Source: Chaetoderma sp. LZ-2023a (lineage: Eukaryota; Mollusca; Caudofoveata; Chaetodermatida; Chaetodermatidae). From it: a DNA stretch of 64,000 bases. Below are positions 47,562-59,739 of this stretch, piece by piece. The stretch's first letter is position 1; each line of letters begins with the position of its first letter. The translations under genes were made by a program, and so were the position numbers. The notes beneath the pieces are model-generated. The model saw only the letters and a program-made list of their open reading frames with translations, ran no database searches and was not told the origin of the DNA. The stretch is from contig CM067373.1 of the NCBI GenBank assembly GCA_034401795.1, positions 92,265,624-92,329,623 of the forward strand, in the 5' to 3' direction.

Positions 47562-47844
47562 GCAAAAACAATAGAACGTAGAAACATGATGGTACAACTA
47601 GGCTGCCATACTTTTTGTCCCCGCGTTAGCTGACATAATTCCAAGTACGAAATGCACATGCATGCATGACTTCACGCCGCTTGATGTCCGTGCGTGGCGG
47701 GAAACAGCACACGTGTTCAGTTATGTAAAAGTCCAGTTTGAGGTGTAGAACATTACATACAGATTTAGGCGACAAGATTAGGAATTGTGTTCATGACCGT
47801 GGTTTATTTGTACAGAGAGAATTAGCTCTTGATTGTGAACCGCT

Positions 47845-48872
47845 ATGGCAAGACGAAGGTTAAGTGATCGTGTGAAATGGCAAATCATAGGCATGCATAC
47901 CACTGGTATGTCATGCAGAGAGATTGGCAGACAGCTGAACATTAACCATACTGTAATCAGTCGTTTGATTGCAAAACATGGGCAAACTAACGAGGTGAAG
48001 GACAGGCCTAGATCTGGAAGACCGAAGAAGACTACTGCCCGTGATGATCGAGCCCTAGTACGCCTTGTTAGGAGATCTCCATTCACCAACAGCAGAGTGC
48101 TCAGCCAGCAATGGGAAACGCGCAATAGAGTGTCAATGTCTACCGTCAAAAGGAGACTGTATGCTGCTGGCATGAAAGCTAGGAGACCTGTCAGACGTCC
48201 TCTCCTCACTGCACACCACAAAGAGGAGCGTCTGAGGTGGTGCAACGAAAGAAGACACTGGAACATGAGATCCTGGAGACGGGTACACTGGTCCGATGAA
48301 AGTCGGTTCCTGCTTCATGCCACAGATGGTCGAACTCGTGTATGGAGGACCAGACGCACGGCGTACGACCAACGTAACATCATGGAAGAAGTTCCATTTG
48401 GTGGAGGTTCCGTTATGATATGGGGGTGCATATCATTTGATTGTAAGCTGGATCTGTTGACTGTACCTGGAACACTAAATGGACAAAGATATCAAGATTC
48501 CATACTGGATAGAGTTGTGGTCCCTCATTTTGTAAATCATGCACCTGGAACCCACCCTATATTCATGGATGACAACGCCCGACCACATCGTGCTAGAGCT
48601 GTGCATGAATACCTCCGCCAGAATGCCATCGAAACCCTACCATGGCCAGCAAGGAGCCCTGACATGAACCCTATTGAGCATATCTGGGACATTCTGGGAA
48701 ACATGGTGAGAAGGAGGGATCCTCTCCTGTGCAGAACCTACAGGAATTAACAGACGCACTCCATCTTGAATGGCAACGAATACCACAATGGCGTATCAGT
48801 CGGTTGGTGACCAGCATGAGACGTCGTGTCCAGGCCGTCATCCAGGCACAAGGTGGATATACCCGGTATTAA
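47845..48872 (+). pseudogene. Tc1-like transposase, one frameshift
   Basis: Cut-and-paste transposase of the DD34E class. The N-terminus has two helix-turn-helix regions (about residues 15-45, REIGRQLNINHTVISRLIAK, and 65-110) separated by a GRPKK AT-hook-like motif at 58-62. Catalytic residues visible: Asp151 (HWSDESRF), Asp243 (MDDNARPHRA) and Glu278 (PDMNPIEHIWD), with 34 residues between the last two. The first frame stops after 301 residues (48750). A single-base loss near 48725 moves the frame, and the expected C-terminus (LQELTDALHLEWQRIPQ..., ending QGGYTRY) continues to TAA at 48870-48872. The total would be about 342 residues, the normal Tc1 length. Confidence 0.9.
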
Positions 48873-49170
48873 TAATGACAGTCTCAAACTCGTGCACAGA
48901 TGTTAAACTTCGTTTTCAGACACCATTAATGACAATCTAGCCACGTGTGTCAACTGTAGGGCAATAGTTGTCAGTTGTGTCAACGTAACCATATTCAGGC
49001 CTCGTTTTCAAGTTCAAACAAAAACATACATTGTTTCCCCACCATCATAATCAGCATTCCTCTAGTTGCATTATTACCTCTTGCACTAAGATGGATGGGT
49101 ACATAAATGTTTATGCTATTGCTTTCTTCATAGCACATGAATATACCCTCGCATGTGCGTAAAAATAGGG

Positions 49171-49194
49171 TGGTGCTTAACTTTTGCACAGGTG
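49171..49194 (-). repeat. Tc1 right TIR
   Basis: Perfect inverse of the left TIR, followed by TA. Confidence 0.9.
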
Positions 49195-51436
49195 TATATA
49201 TACACCTGTTAATTTTTTGAATATCGATAAGGCGAGAGGATTAATGGTGTCACAGAGATAATGGTCGGTAAAGCTTGACTCACAGTGCTACTGAGCTACT
49301 GACATAATATCATCCACCTGAGCCCCATTAAACTGGGCGGTGGAAGCCACTCTCACGGACACTGTGAGCCCTGGCCATGTCAACTTGTTTACCAGTGACG
49401 GATCTGTGACAAAACTGGATGCATTCCACAATCCACCTTGAAATAGTGTCTTTTGACGCCTGCCCGGCCATGGGGTTCAATATATGACAACCATAACGAC
49501 GTTGGGCCCATCCGCCATTCCTGAGTAAGTTGTTTGTACTGGTTTAATACGCGGACTGGATACCAAGCTTTTGAAGTAGGATCATATCTAGTCAAAGCTG
49601 GGAAAATAATAGGTTGACCCGGGTATTTCAAAGACTGATTCTTAGCCATGAAATTAATCCTAGGTAGAGGCCTAAAGCCTTCCCCTGTAACCACATAAGT
49701 CTGCCTCGGCGAACAAGGCATGAATTTTGCTTTTCCACCTGGCGGAGCCTGCAGCAATTAAAAATACAATTTTAAGTGTCAACAGTTTCATTGAAATGGA
49801 ACTTAGTGGTTCAAAGGGTTTATCAGCTAGAACTTGAAGAACTAGAGATAAAACCCAAGACAGAATCGCTGGTGGATTTCTCAGTCTTGATTACCCATGC
49901 CTTTAATTTAAGTATTTAATGTACTTACTTCGTCACTTCCCCCCATTAGCCAAGCAAGGAATAACAGACATTAAAGCTGACTTGTAGCCAGCAATAGAGT
50001 TACATGTAAGCTTGAGGCTATAGGCATCATACAGGTGACAGAGGAAATCCATTGGATTAATACATCTTTTTGAGCACCATTCTGCAAATCTGTTGATTTT
50101 ATAATTATATGCTCTGGATGTTGACTGCCCTCTGGCTTTTGCCATAAACATGGCAGTTTGCCCAAAAAATCCCTCCTTAATTGCAGATTCCTTGATCCAC
50201 GCAGTCAATTGGAACATTGACGGACTACTGTGAAGGGACTTGCCCGGGAAGATAATATTGTGCATCAGAGGCAGAGGAACCGAATTGCAGACCAGAAGGT
50301 CCAGCCGATCCGTATACCATGATCGGCGTGGCCAATTTGAGGCAATCAGAAGCACTTGACACTCCTGTCTGATTTTCTAAAGAATTTTTTTGAATCAGGA
50401 TTGCCGGCATGTATGCGTATGCATACATTCCCTTCCAGCTGATAGCTAGCGCATCCGTTGCGATAGCGCTCAGAGGTGGAATCGGAGAGACATACATGGT
50501 CATCTTCGCATACTTCTTCGTTGCGAATAAATCTATGTTGGGTTTCCCCCAGTGGTTGAACAGACGATCCGCCACACCTTGATTTAGTTTCGATTCCATA
50601 GGCAAAACACTCATCCTTCGGCTCAGTGAGTCTGCTAGCAGATTTAGCCTTCCCAGAATATGAACTGCTGTCAAGGTGATCATGTGACCTATGCACCAGC
50701 AAGGCCGTTTCCATGTCATCATACAGAGATTTGGCGACTTCATTCCGCCCCGGCGGTTTATGTAAGTCACTACTGTTGAGTTGTCTGATCGAACTAGAAC
50801 TATCTGGCCCTGAATTTTCTCCACGAAATGTTCCAGGCCTAGAATCACTGACCATGATTCTAGCAGATTGATATGTTCCTGTGACTGATCCAGATTCCAA
50901 AGCCCTGATACAGTGGCTTCTTCCAGGCAAGCTCCCCATCCCTCCATTGATGCATCTGTATACATCGTTATTGCAGGTGGGGAGATTCTCCCTCCTCATC
51001 CACCATTGGGGGTGCCGAATAAGAGGTTCCAACACTGACACCTTTGAGTCCAGTGATTCTATACTCTGGGTCCACTGTGTCATGAGAAATAACTGGATAG
51101 GCCGCCTGCGTAGGGTCGCCTGTGGAATGACTGGTTCCAAAGAAACCATCAACCAGAGCATTCTCAAGTAAACCCATGCTAGCACATGACGGCTGTTGCA
51201 CACTGACTGTATTACTGAGATGAGTATTTCTACTCCCTCCCGAGTAGGATAAACATATCCATCTCTAGATCGAAGCACGTGCCCAGGTAAACAAACTTCT
51301 GGGATGGAGTCAGCTCTGATTTCTGAAGGTTTATCATCCAGCCTAAGTCTGTGAGAGTTTTCAAAACTATCTGCTGATAGACTTTCCTGAGTGTGTGCTT
51401 TTAACAGCCAGTCATCTATGTAAGTGTGGACTGCTA

Positions 51437-52885
51437 TAGGGCTTTGCGGTAAACTGGTATTGGAACCGTCACCGGTTTTGTAGATGTGCCGGTTCAAAAA
51501 CCGGTGTCATTATCTCATAACCGCATATTTGTGAAGAACTGGTTTTGGGAATATATCTTTTTAAATAGTATGTTTGCATTGCATAAAATTGAATCCATGT
51601 GGCTAATTGTTATAAAAGATTCGCTAAATAAACCATGGAAGAGGGTTCTTTTTCATTTGTATATCACGAGAATGTTGCTAGATTGTATTGCTACGTACGT
51701 TCAGAAATTGTAATCTGCTAGCGTTTTATTAACTTCTATGATACACATTTGAAAGTGTATAATAAGCAATCTAGTGTTTCTGATAGCTATGTTTATTATG
51801 AATTCTGAACGCGCATCGGGGACTCTAAACCGGGAAGTGATATAACCTGCCAACGTAAGTTGAGATCGAATTTGTCTAATAGGTTGGGCAATCAAGAGTA
51901 ATTTCTCATGAAAAATCATGAGCTAGCTCAACGTATGTTGGACGATAAAATTAACACTCGATGAGGGTCGATATACATTATTAGTGCCAGAAAACAACTT
52001 TTACAGCTACACAGTTTAAGTCCTTCCAAATTGCGATTATGATCTATATCAAAATAAGTCTGATTTCCTTTTCCGCGGAAAATGTATGCTAGTAAATAGT
52101 CTAAATGGCTGAGTTTGATTATACGTATCTGATTAATTGGATCAATAAATTAGATTTACTACACATGTGCATGCGTATACGACAGGCAGATTTGTACCAC
52201 ATTACAGTATTATGTCTATAAATAAATTCGGCCTAAGCGTGTGTAAACGTAGGCTATCAGGATACATTTGCATAATGCTTCTCATCTGACTGGTCTCCGA
52301 AATGGAGTCTGTGTAACAATCTAATTAGGTCCGCCATCTTTCAGAATTTATCACCGGCTCTTCGTTTCCATGACGCAAAATGACTAACTATCGAGTAGTA
52401 TTTTTAGCGAATGCTGTACAAATTTTCAAACTGTAGTTTGAAGTCATCCAAAACATATATTTGTAGTGTCCACTCCATGAACTGCTTGAATTGGTCGCTG
52501 AAAGCCACAGTAAATTTGGCAATGTATCTGTCTACTCGTTATCCTAGAGGGGGGTATACGAATTGCTAATTGTCTAGGAATCTGATATATGACTGACATT
52601 GCACAAGAACTCGAAATGACATCACGATCAAGTTAAAAGCGCAAAATCTAATGTTTTAAAGCAATTTAAGCAATGATTTCACTCTCTCCCCTAAAATTGC
52701 ATCGGATACTATGGCTACAGATTTAAGTCTATTGTTAACACATTCTATTTTCGTGGTATTGCAAATTTCTTTTTTTCCACGAAGAATAAAAACATTTACA
52801 GCCAATAAACTGGATATCCGGTTAAAACCGATTTCATGGCCAACACTGTCACTGGTTGTATTTTTACCAAAACCACACAGCCCTC
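51437..52885. mobile_element. Non-autonomous hAT element, 1,449 bp
   Basis: The 8-bp duplication GACTGCTA is at 51429-51436 and 52886-52893. TIRs are (T/G)AGGGCT(T/G)TG(C/T)GGT. No transposase ORF. It lies in the RT region of the DIRS-like fossil, opposite other hAT-like ends at 34.9 kb and 56.4 kb. Confidence 0.75.
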
Positions 52886-54119
52886 GACTGCTATGCTTCT
52901 TCTGCGGAGGTATGCTGTGATAGCAAGGACCACCTTGGCAAAAACCTGGAGCTGTGGAAATTCCAAAGGGTAGAACCCTGAATTCCCAGACGGCCATGAA
53001 ACGTGAATCTCAGGAACCGGCGAAAACTCCTCGCAATAGGAATGTGGAAGTAAGCATCCTTGAGATCTATTGATGCTGTCCACATCCCCTTCTGCAACCC
53101 TGCCAATACCATTTTGATCGTTTCCATCTTGAAACTTGGTGTGTCTATGAACTTGTTCAATGGCTTGAGGCTGAGAATTGGTCTCCACCCTCCAGTGCTT
53201 TTTGTCACTAGAAACATGGTTGAATAGAAGCCCGGGCAATTTTGTGCCAGTTGAATTGCTCCTTTTTGTATGAGGGAATTTATTTCCTCCTCGATACGCA
53301 ACCGTTGATCTGGATCGCTTGGATTTGGAGTCCAGATCGGGACCAGAGACAGATGCGATGGCAGTCCTTTTATCCAGTCGGGACGGTACCTGACTGAAAG
53401 CCATCGGAATCGCTCCCACTCTTGCTTGTGAAGGGTCAAGCGACCCTTCCCCCCCCCACCCACAGGTCCACCTAGGGAGAGCGGTGGACATCAGCAATGC
53501 AAGAGTGGCACTGTCTCTGGTTTTAGATGCCCTGGAATGGTCGCTGTGGTAACCGGCCCATTAGGCACGGTTACTACATCCAGATCATCGTGTGCCACAG
53601 CCCGCGCTGGGTGGCTGTCTGCCTGGCCTGTGCTGGCGTGGCCACTGCCTATGCTGCATCAGTGGCACCATAACACCATGCCTCTCCACCATAATATAAA
53701 TGGGACCACAGGGCAGAATGAAAGCTCACTCTTACTGGAGCCTAAATCACTCTGGGCAGACTTTTTTCCTAACATTCTTTTAGGGAAAATGGTGGAGACA
53801 AACCCTCTTACATGTGACCAAACTTCATGACAGCAACCTGTGGAAACAAAAATAAAGACAGATTAGTATATCATGGCGCCAAAATAAGATTTCACCAGTT
53901 TTCTAGGTGCCTATCACGTCTAACGCCCCTCACGGAAACACATAACAACATGCAACAATGACGAAAATTAGACAAAAATGTAATAGAATTCACCTTGATC
54001 CTGCCGCATCCTCAGGTGATTTAGTTTGATCAGACATCTTTTAAGCAACTCTACTAAAATTTGTGATGGAGTACAAGCAAAAATTAGCTTCACTAAGAAG
54101 AATTAGAGCATGTGTTCTT

Positions 54120-54300
54120 GGCCAATAGTCAAGAATGAGGAAGAGTCAGTCTGCGCATGTGCGAAATTGGGGCTGGTTTCGAGTGGACTGACAACTGAAT
54201 CCCCTGCCCAGTAGGGGCACCTTTCTGTTATAATTTGAGTTATATTGAGTGAAGGTCGATATTTAGGAAATATCAGTGTTAGGGAGGTAAGTATACTCTT
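54120..54300 (-). repeat. Right inverted terminal repeat of the DIRS-like fossil
   Basis: Inverse partner of 46684-46860. Confidence 0.7.
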
Positions 54301-54359
54301 GAAGTGAAACAAGAGGTGCAAGAAATCGTGGTGCAAACCAGGAACTGGAGTATTTGAAG

Positions 54360-54760
54360 TGATTTAGATCTTGAAGAATGGAAGAATCCAGTTTATCCAT
54401 CAACCATATGTCATAATCAACTGTGACGTGTAGGATGACATCATAATCAATTACGTCATGAATGGCATAGCTAAATTCATCACGAGCGCTTAATTGATGA
54501 CGGACGAAGCATTGTTGTACGAATTGTACGTTTTTACTACTGAATAAACATTCTGTTGAATATTTTGAAACTAATTTAAGTTAAATTGGGCGCTGTTGCT
54601 GCCCAGTCAAATTAGTTTCAAAATATTCAACAGCTTGTATAGTTTTCAGGAAATTGATATTCAGCGTGCAGGGATCAATTGATCCCAACACAGGCAAAGC
54701 GTGGGTGAAGGTTAGCTAGAGATGGGCGGGGCTTAGCTAAAACTGGATTCCTCTATAGCC
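54360..54760. repeat. Family-B repeat
   Basis: CATATGTCATAATCAACTGT, CTGAATAAACATTC, a core from TTGAATATTTTGAAACTAAT to CAAAATATTCAACAGC (54556-54634), then GATGGGCGGGGCTTAGCT. Confidence 0.55.
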
Positions 54761-56710
54761 AGATCAGAAGCCTCAAACCTTGCGAATGGAGGAATCTGAT
54801 CTCTCACAATCATAATGATATACAGTACAGGCTCCATCATGAACCAGAAATGTGGTTGCAATGCAACCACGTAAGCTCAACTTTATGACTTTGCAATGAA
54901 CTATGAAGCTTGACTTCAAACATAACATAAATATAGTTTAAGGACTTATCAACAAGAGGCCCAAGGGCCAGTAACACGAACCTGGACCATTAGTATTTGA
55001 ACCATTTGCATTTAAATACCGGTAGAATTGGATAATATTCGAGAAATTGAGCAATCAAATTACCACCACGCAAGTTTCGTTGAAATTGGCCCACTAATTA
55101 ATGGGTAGCATTTTAAATGGTTCTGGAAAGTTAGAAAAAGTGCTAGAGCCTACCACTATAGAATCCCTCCAGTCAAATGTGGATAACGTCCACCAAGCGG
55201 TTACGGAGACAATGCATTTTGACAATTTCCGGTAAATCTTTCATAAAATTTATGACCCATTAAAATTCTGAATAGATGTTCTGGAGCCTACCATGATAGG
55301 GTCTGTCTAGCTAACTAGGGTTGAAATCTGTCAAGCGGTTAATGATGAGTAGTGTTTAGACAAATTTTCGGTAAATTTTTCATAAAATCTCAGGTTTTCA
55401 CCAAAAAATTGGACTAATCAAAATTCTGTATATAAATTCTGAAGAATATCCCCACAAGCAAGTTGAAATCGGCAGAGCAGTCAATGAGGAGTAGTGTTTT
55501 GACAATTTCCAATTTTCCATAAAATCTAAGGTTTTCACCAAAAGATTTCACCAGTCAAAATTCTGTATAGAAGATCTGAAGCATGGCCAAAATAAGGTCC
55601 TTCCAGCTAAAGTAAGCTGAAATGTGACAAGTGGTTAATGAGGAGTAGCGTATTGATAATTTCCGGTAAATTTTTCATAAAATCGAAGATTTTCACCAAA
55701 ATACTTTACCATATCAAAATTCAGTAGGCCTATATAATCTCTGAAGCATAGCCCCATACAGTCCTTCCAGCCAAAGTAAGTTGAAATCTATGAAGTGGTT
55801 AATAAAGAGTTGAGTTTTAACAATTTCCCGTAAATTTTTTCATAAAATCAAAGATTTTCACACAAATAAATTGAACAATCAAAATTCTGTATAAATGTTC
55901 TGAAACCGAAAGCATTAGGGTCCTTCCAGGCAAATCAGGTTGAAATCTGCCAAGCGGTTAATGAGGAGTAATGTTTTGACAATTTCAGGTAAATTTTTCA
56001 CAAGATCTAAGATTTTAACACAAACAAGAATGCCGCGGAATTAAATGTCTCTCCTGTCTCATGTTTGTCACAGTGGCATCGACCTTTGACCTTGTGACCT
56101 CCGTGTTATCTTGCTGCTTCCTAACATTATAGGTAACCATGTATTCAAGTTTTGTTCAAATAGGATTAACCAATCCTGAAATATATTTAATAATTTGCTG
56201 AATGGAAAAACTTAAGGTTGAAAAAGCAGAGGTAAAACAGCAATGGCCTTGACCGTTGACCTGGTGACATCCCTTTGACCTGGTGACCTACATGTCACCA
56301 TCCTGTATCTTTTTGGCAGAAGCAACCATGTACCCAAGTTGTGTTCCATTAGGTAGGGTTGCACGATTTTTCGATTATTCGATTAATCGCGATTATATAA
56401 TTCAAAATGATCGTGGACGATTATAAAATGAAATAATCGTATAATCGCCATGTAGAAATTTTTGTCAAGACACTTTTACGCTTGTGAAACTCTGCTCGCG
56501 TTATCAAGCATGGAAACAAACATCCGGCTATCAGCCGAATGTGTGAATGATTAAATAAACTAAATAAATTAATAACTGATTTGTTTGTATTGACACATGA
56601 TTAGTTTTAGATGAATAAAGATTGTTCACTTGGTCGCTATTTGTCATTGTTGTTGTGATCACACACGCTTATCCCGCATTTCCCATTCTCTGAATAGCTA
56701 TGCGTTAACG

Positions 56711-59700
56711 GGTTTCCCAAAAAAGTCCTAGAACTGATATCACGGAAATTCAACGCATTTTCTCACTTAAAAATTCTCACCGCCTACGCCTAAATTTAAT
56801 GTATACCTCAAAACATCACCGGGGAAGTGAAATTATTTGATTTGAGCGCTTAAATATTGCGTATCCTTTAATAAAGGTCATTTATACATCAAAATTAATC
56901 CCCAATTTGATATAAAATGGCGTCGCGGAAAAAAATACAAATCACAGGATTCGCCTCCAATGGAAGAGTTTATTTTAGAGCGAGTACTCGGATATAAATA
57001 TTCTCGAATCGGGGACTCGGAACTCGGGAATTTCTATATATTATCATTGCGAGTATTACACTGATCTGAATAATGGGTACCAGTTTGATAAACTCCCGTT
57101 AGCGTATAATATCTTGCGAGAACACGCCGCCTCCCATCTCAAAAGAGCCGCTGGCTCGCCAACTTAAAGATGTTATGAGGACTAGATACCCGATCGCTCT
57201 GATTAACTTGACAATCATAATACAGATTCTCCTTTACTAGAAGAACAAATGCTTTTTTAATTTTTGTAATCGGCCCAGCCAAAGCTGAGATAAGCATATA
57301 GCAACCACCTTGACAACCAAACGTTTTTAGCTATCGCGCTAGAGTTGTGACGTCACACCGGGATGACACCAATTCCTATTAGTCTAGATTATTATCTCGG
57401 GAGCAAAGCTAGGCTCTCTACTGCTGCCCGTATTAGGCACCTATGCACATATTCTTTGACAATTCATTGTTCACACAGGAACACTACATTGTTCGAGATG
57501 CACAAAGGTTCAATAATATCGAAGTTGATGATATTTTTGTTGATTAAAATTTAAAGGACAGACCTCATGGTCACAGTGCCTGACATCACAATTCTAACGC
57601 ATAGGCCTGTTAGACGTGACAGTAACATCGGATTTCGTGTACGTGAATTAGGCTATATTTAATCAAACAAATGCATATATATGTTATTTTTCTGGATTGA
57701 TTGCAGAGATTTTGCATATATGATAGGAATGCATGTACACAACTTTTTAAATGATAGTTAAGTGGGCCTCAGTGCACGTACAATCGCAATTTACCATTGT
57801 GTAGGCTTATGAATAAATTTATGATTGCACTATAGCAGTTACTCCAGTTATGTGTTTAAAGTTAACTAAAATGTCGGGTAAATATAAATCTAATCAAAAC
57901 TAATCTATTTGCGTATAGTCTACATTGACATATTATTGAAAGTACATGGTTTGTTTACAATTTAGGCAGCAGTCGAGGTGCGTAGCGAGGCTTTCACTAC
58001 CGTCCGCATGCTTATAGTACAACTTAAATAACATATACTGCCGACTGTTTTGAACATAATTGTGTTGGATTTCAACCTAAATTGTGTTCAAAATATTCAA
58101 CATAACGTTTCTTGTATCATGTTCATATGGCTCTAACTACCATATTTGTGTTTTTGCTTTGGAAGCATTTAAACTTATTTATGAGCTGCACTGTAAGTAA
58201 AGATGATACGCTAGCGACCTCTGAAGATCTGTCAGTTCACCGACCTATTTAAAATTTGTTCATCCGCTACAGTTTTGCTTTTTCATAACATTGAAATATG
58301 AGTGTATGCTACTTCCATACATGGAAGAAGTTGGTTTGAAAACGATATAGTTCATATGGTTGTCACAGGCGTGATGCTCCCCCACCCCCACCCCCACACA
58401 CACCACCTTACGTGTTGACCCGTACATGCCTCTACATTATTATTATACAAACACATTGCCAAAAGCTTATAGGTAAACAATTGCATTCTAATCAATAATC
58501 ACGGGAAATTTCAGATAGGACACACTGACACACTTATTGTAGATTCGTAATCTTCAGAAAAAGTTGTAACTGCACTCTGTAGCCTATACATTGTACATTT
58601 AGATATGAATAATAGTACAACTATAGCCATCGTCAACCTCTCCCACCAACCTCGATCATCACGCTCACATCCAGCCATCCCAGATATTAAATGGTACACC
58701 GTCATTTCCAGAATGGTAATGGATCCGCAATTAGGCCTAATAGACTAGTATTTGTCACATGCATTGAAATATTGCCGATTTTCAGCACTGCCAATTGTTT
58801 ACCGTAGTTATAGGCCTATTATTATGCGAATATAGCTATCCATGAAACCATTAAAATGAGTAAATATCAAAATAGATTTTTTTTAAATCATGATTTTTTA
58901 TTTCTTGAAGCCTTAGCTTCAACCTGACATAATTTATGTTATGGTAGGTGAAGTCTATCCTGTTAAACACACGTTTTAAAATATGTTACCTTTGTACTAC
59001 AGGCAGAGAAATATTGACCTAGCTCATAGCGCCATTCCCGGTGTGACGTCACAGCGAGTGGTGATGTGATTCAGATTGAGGCGTCATTTAATCTCGTTAT
59101 TTGGGCTGCCTAACATATTTTTCTCACTACAAAGTGACGCTATTGTGTTTAAATAGTGTAGTAGACCATACAATTAATTAAAACTCGTTATCGACCGCAA
59201 GTCCTCACAAGACCTTTAAGAAGCCGGCTATATTGGCGCTCGTAATAATTCAATTTGGGTCATATAATGTTGATCGGCGTTACAAAATTGATGCACATTT
59301 TCTCCCGTACTTGTTTGGTACATAAATTTGTCTTAAAATATATTTATAAGGAAGCTATTTAATCACGCCAAGACCGTTTTAAGTGCATTTTAACCACAAA
59401 AGTGTGGGATATACTTTATTATATCTTGAACATACGTGGCCTACTATTAGTATTAATCTAATAGGTGGTCGAGATTTACAAATCCGAGGCCTGTATTGAC
59501 TTCTAGAGGGGCCGGAAATGTATCAGGGCAGAGATCGGTCTGAAGTAGATACACCCTGTGACACGATTGTTATTATTATTATACACGCTATTCTTACAAA
59601 TTATCTGCTGAGTTAGGGGGTGGGCTTCTAATACAGAGTTTTGCCATTTTGAAACTGCTAAGAAATCATTGGAGCTCGTATGTCAAAGTTATAGGGTGGA

Positions 59701-59739
59701 CTTCTATTAGAGGATAGGCTCCAATTAAACGAAATACGG
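56711..59739. mobile_element. 5'-truncated copy of the family-D MITE, itself interrupted
   Basis: Sequence from GGTTTCCCAAAAAAGTCCTA onward matches 11804-12695. It ends with the family TIR GAAATACGG next to TA. The left TIR is missing. It is split at TTAA by element 57168-59215. Confidence 0.65.
57168..59215. mobile_element. 2.05-kb TTAA-flanked element, innermost layer
   Basis: TTAA at 57164-57167 and 59216-59219; the host MITE rejoins cleanly (GCCAACTTAAGAAGC). Ends pair as AG(A/G)T(G/C)TT(A/G)TGAGGACT. GTGACGTCACACCGGGA lies about 180 bp inside both ends in inverted orientation. No ORF of note. Ends beginning AG with TTAA targets fit Kolobok or piggyBac-like non-autonomous elements. Confidence 0.65.

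Larger units (their letters stand above)
47538..49194 (+). mobile_element. Tc1-like transposon, 1,657 bp
   Basis: Perfect 24-bp TIRs (47538-47561 and 49171-49194, starting CACCTGTGCAAAAGTTAAGC) lie between TA dinucleotides. The length and single transposase gene are normal for Tc1. It sits inside the DIRS-like fossil. Identical TIRs and an almost open gene make it the youngest-looking element in the window. Confidence 0.9.
46684..54305 (-). mobile_element. DIRS-like tyrosine-recombinase retroelement fossil
   Basis: Inverted terminal repeats (about 46684-46860 and 54120-54300) enclose remnants of reverse transcriptase (51.2-51.4 and 52.9-53.5 kb), RNase H (50.2-51.0 kb) and tyrosine recombinase (49.4-50.2 kb), all on the minus strand. 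A further copy of the terminal sequence near 46920-47050 fits the internal complementary region of DIRS elements. A Tc1 element (47538-49194) and a hAT (51437-52885) are inserted in it. It is broken in several places, roughly five or more, and is clearly older than both insertions. Confidence 0.75.

Noticed and set aside
57168-59215. Coding search in the innermost TTAA element (e.g. a 63-codon ORF at 57363)
   Set aside because: Low-complexity translation without motifs; length expected by chance.
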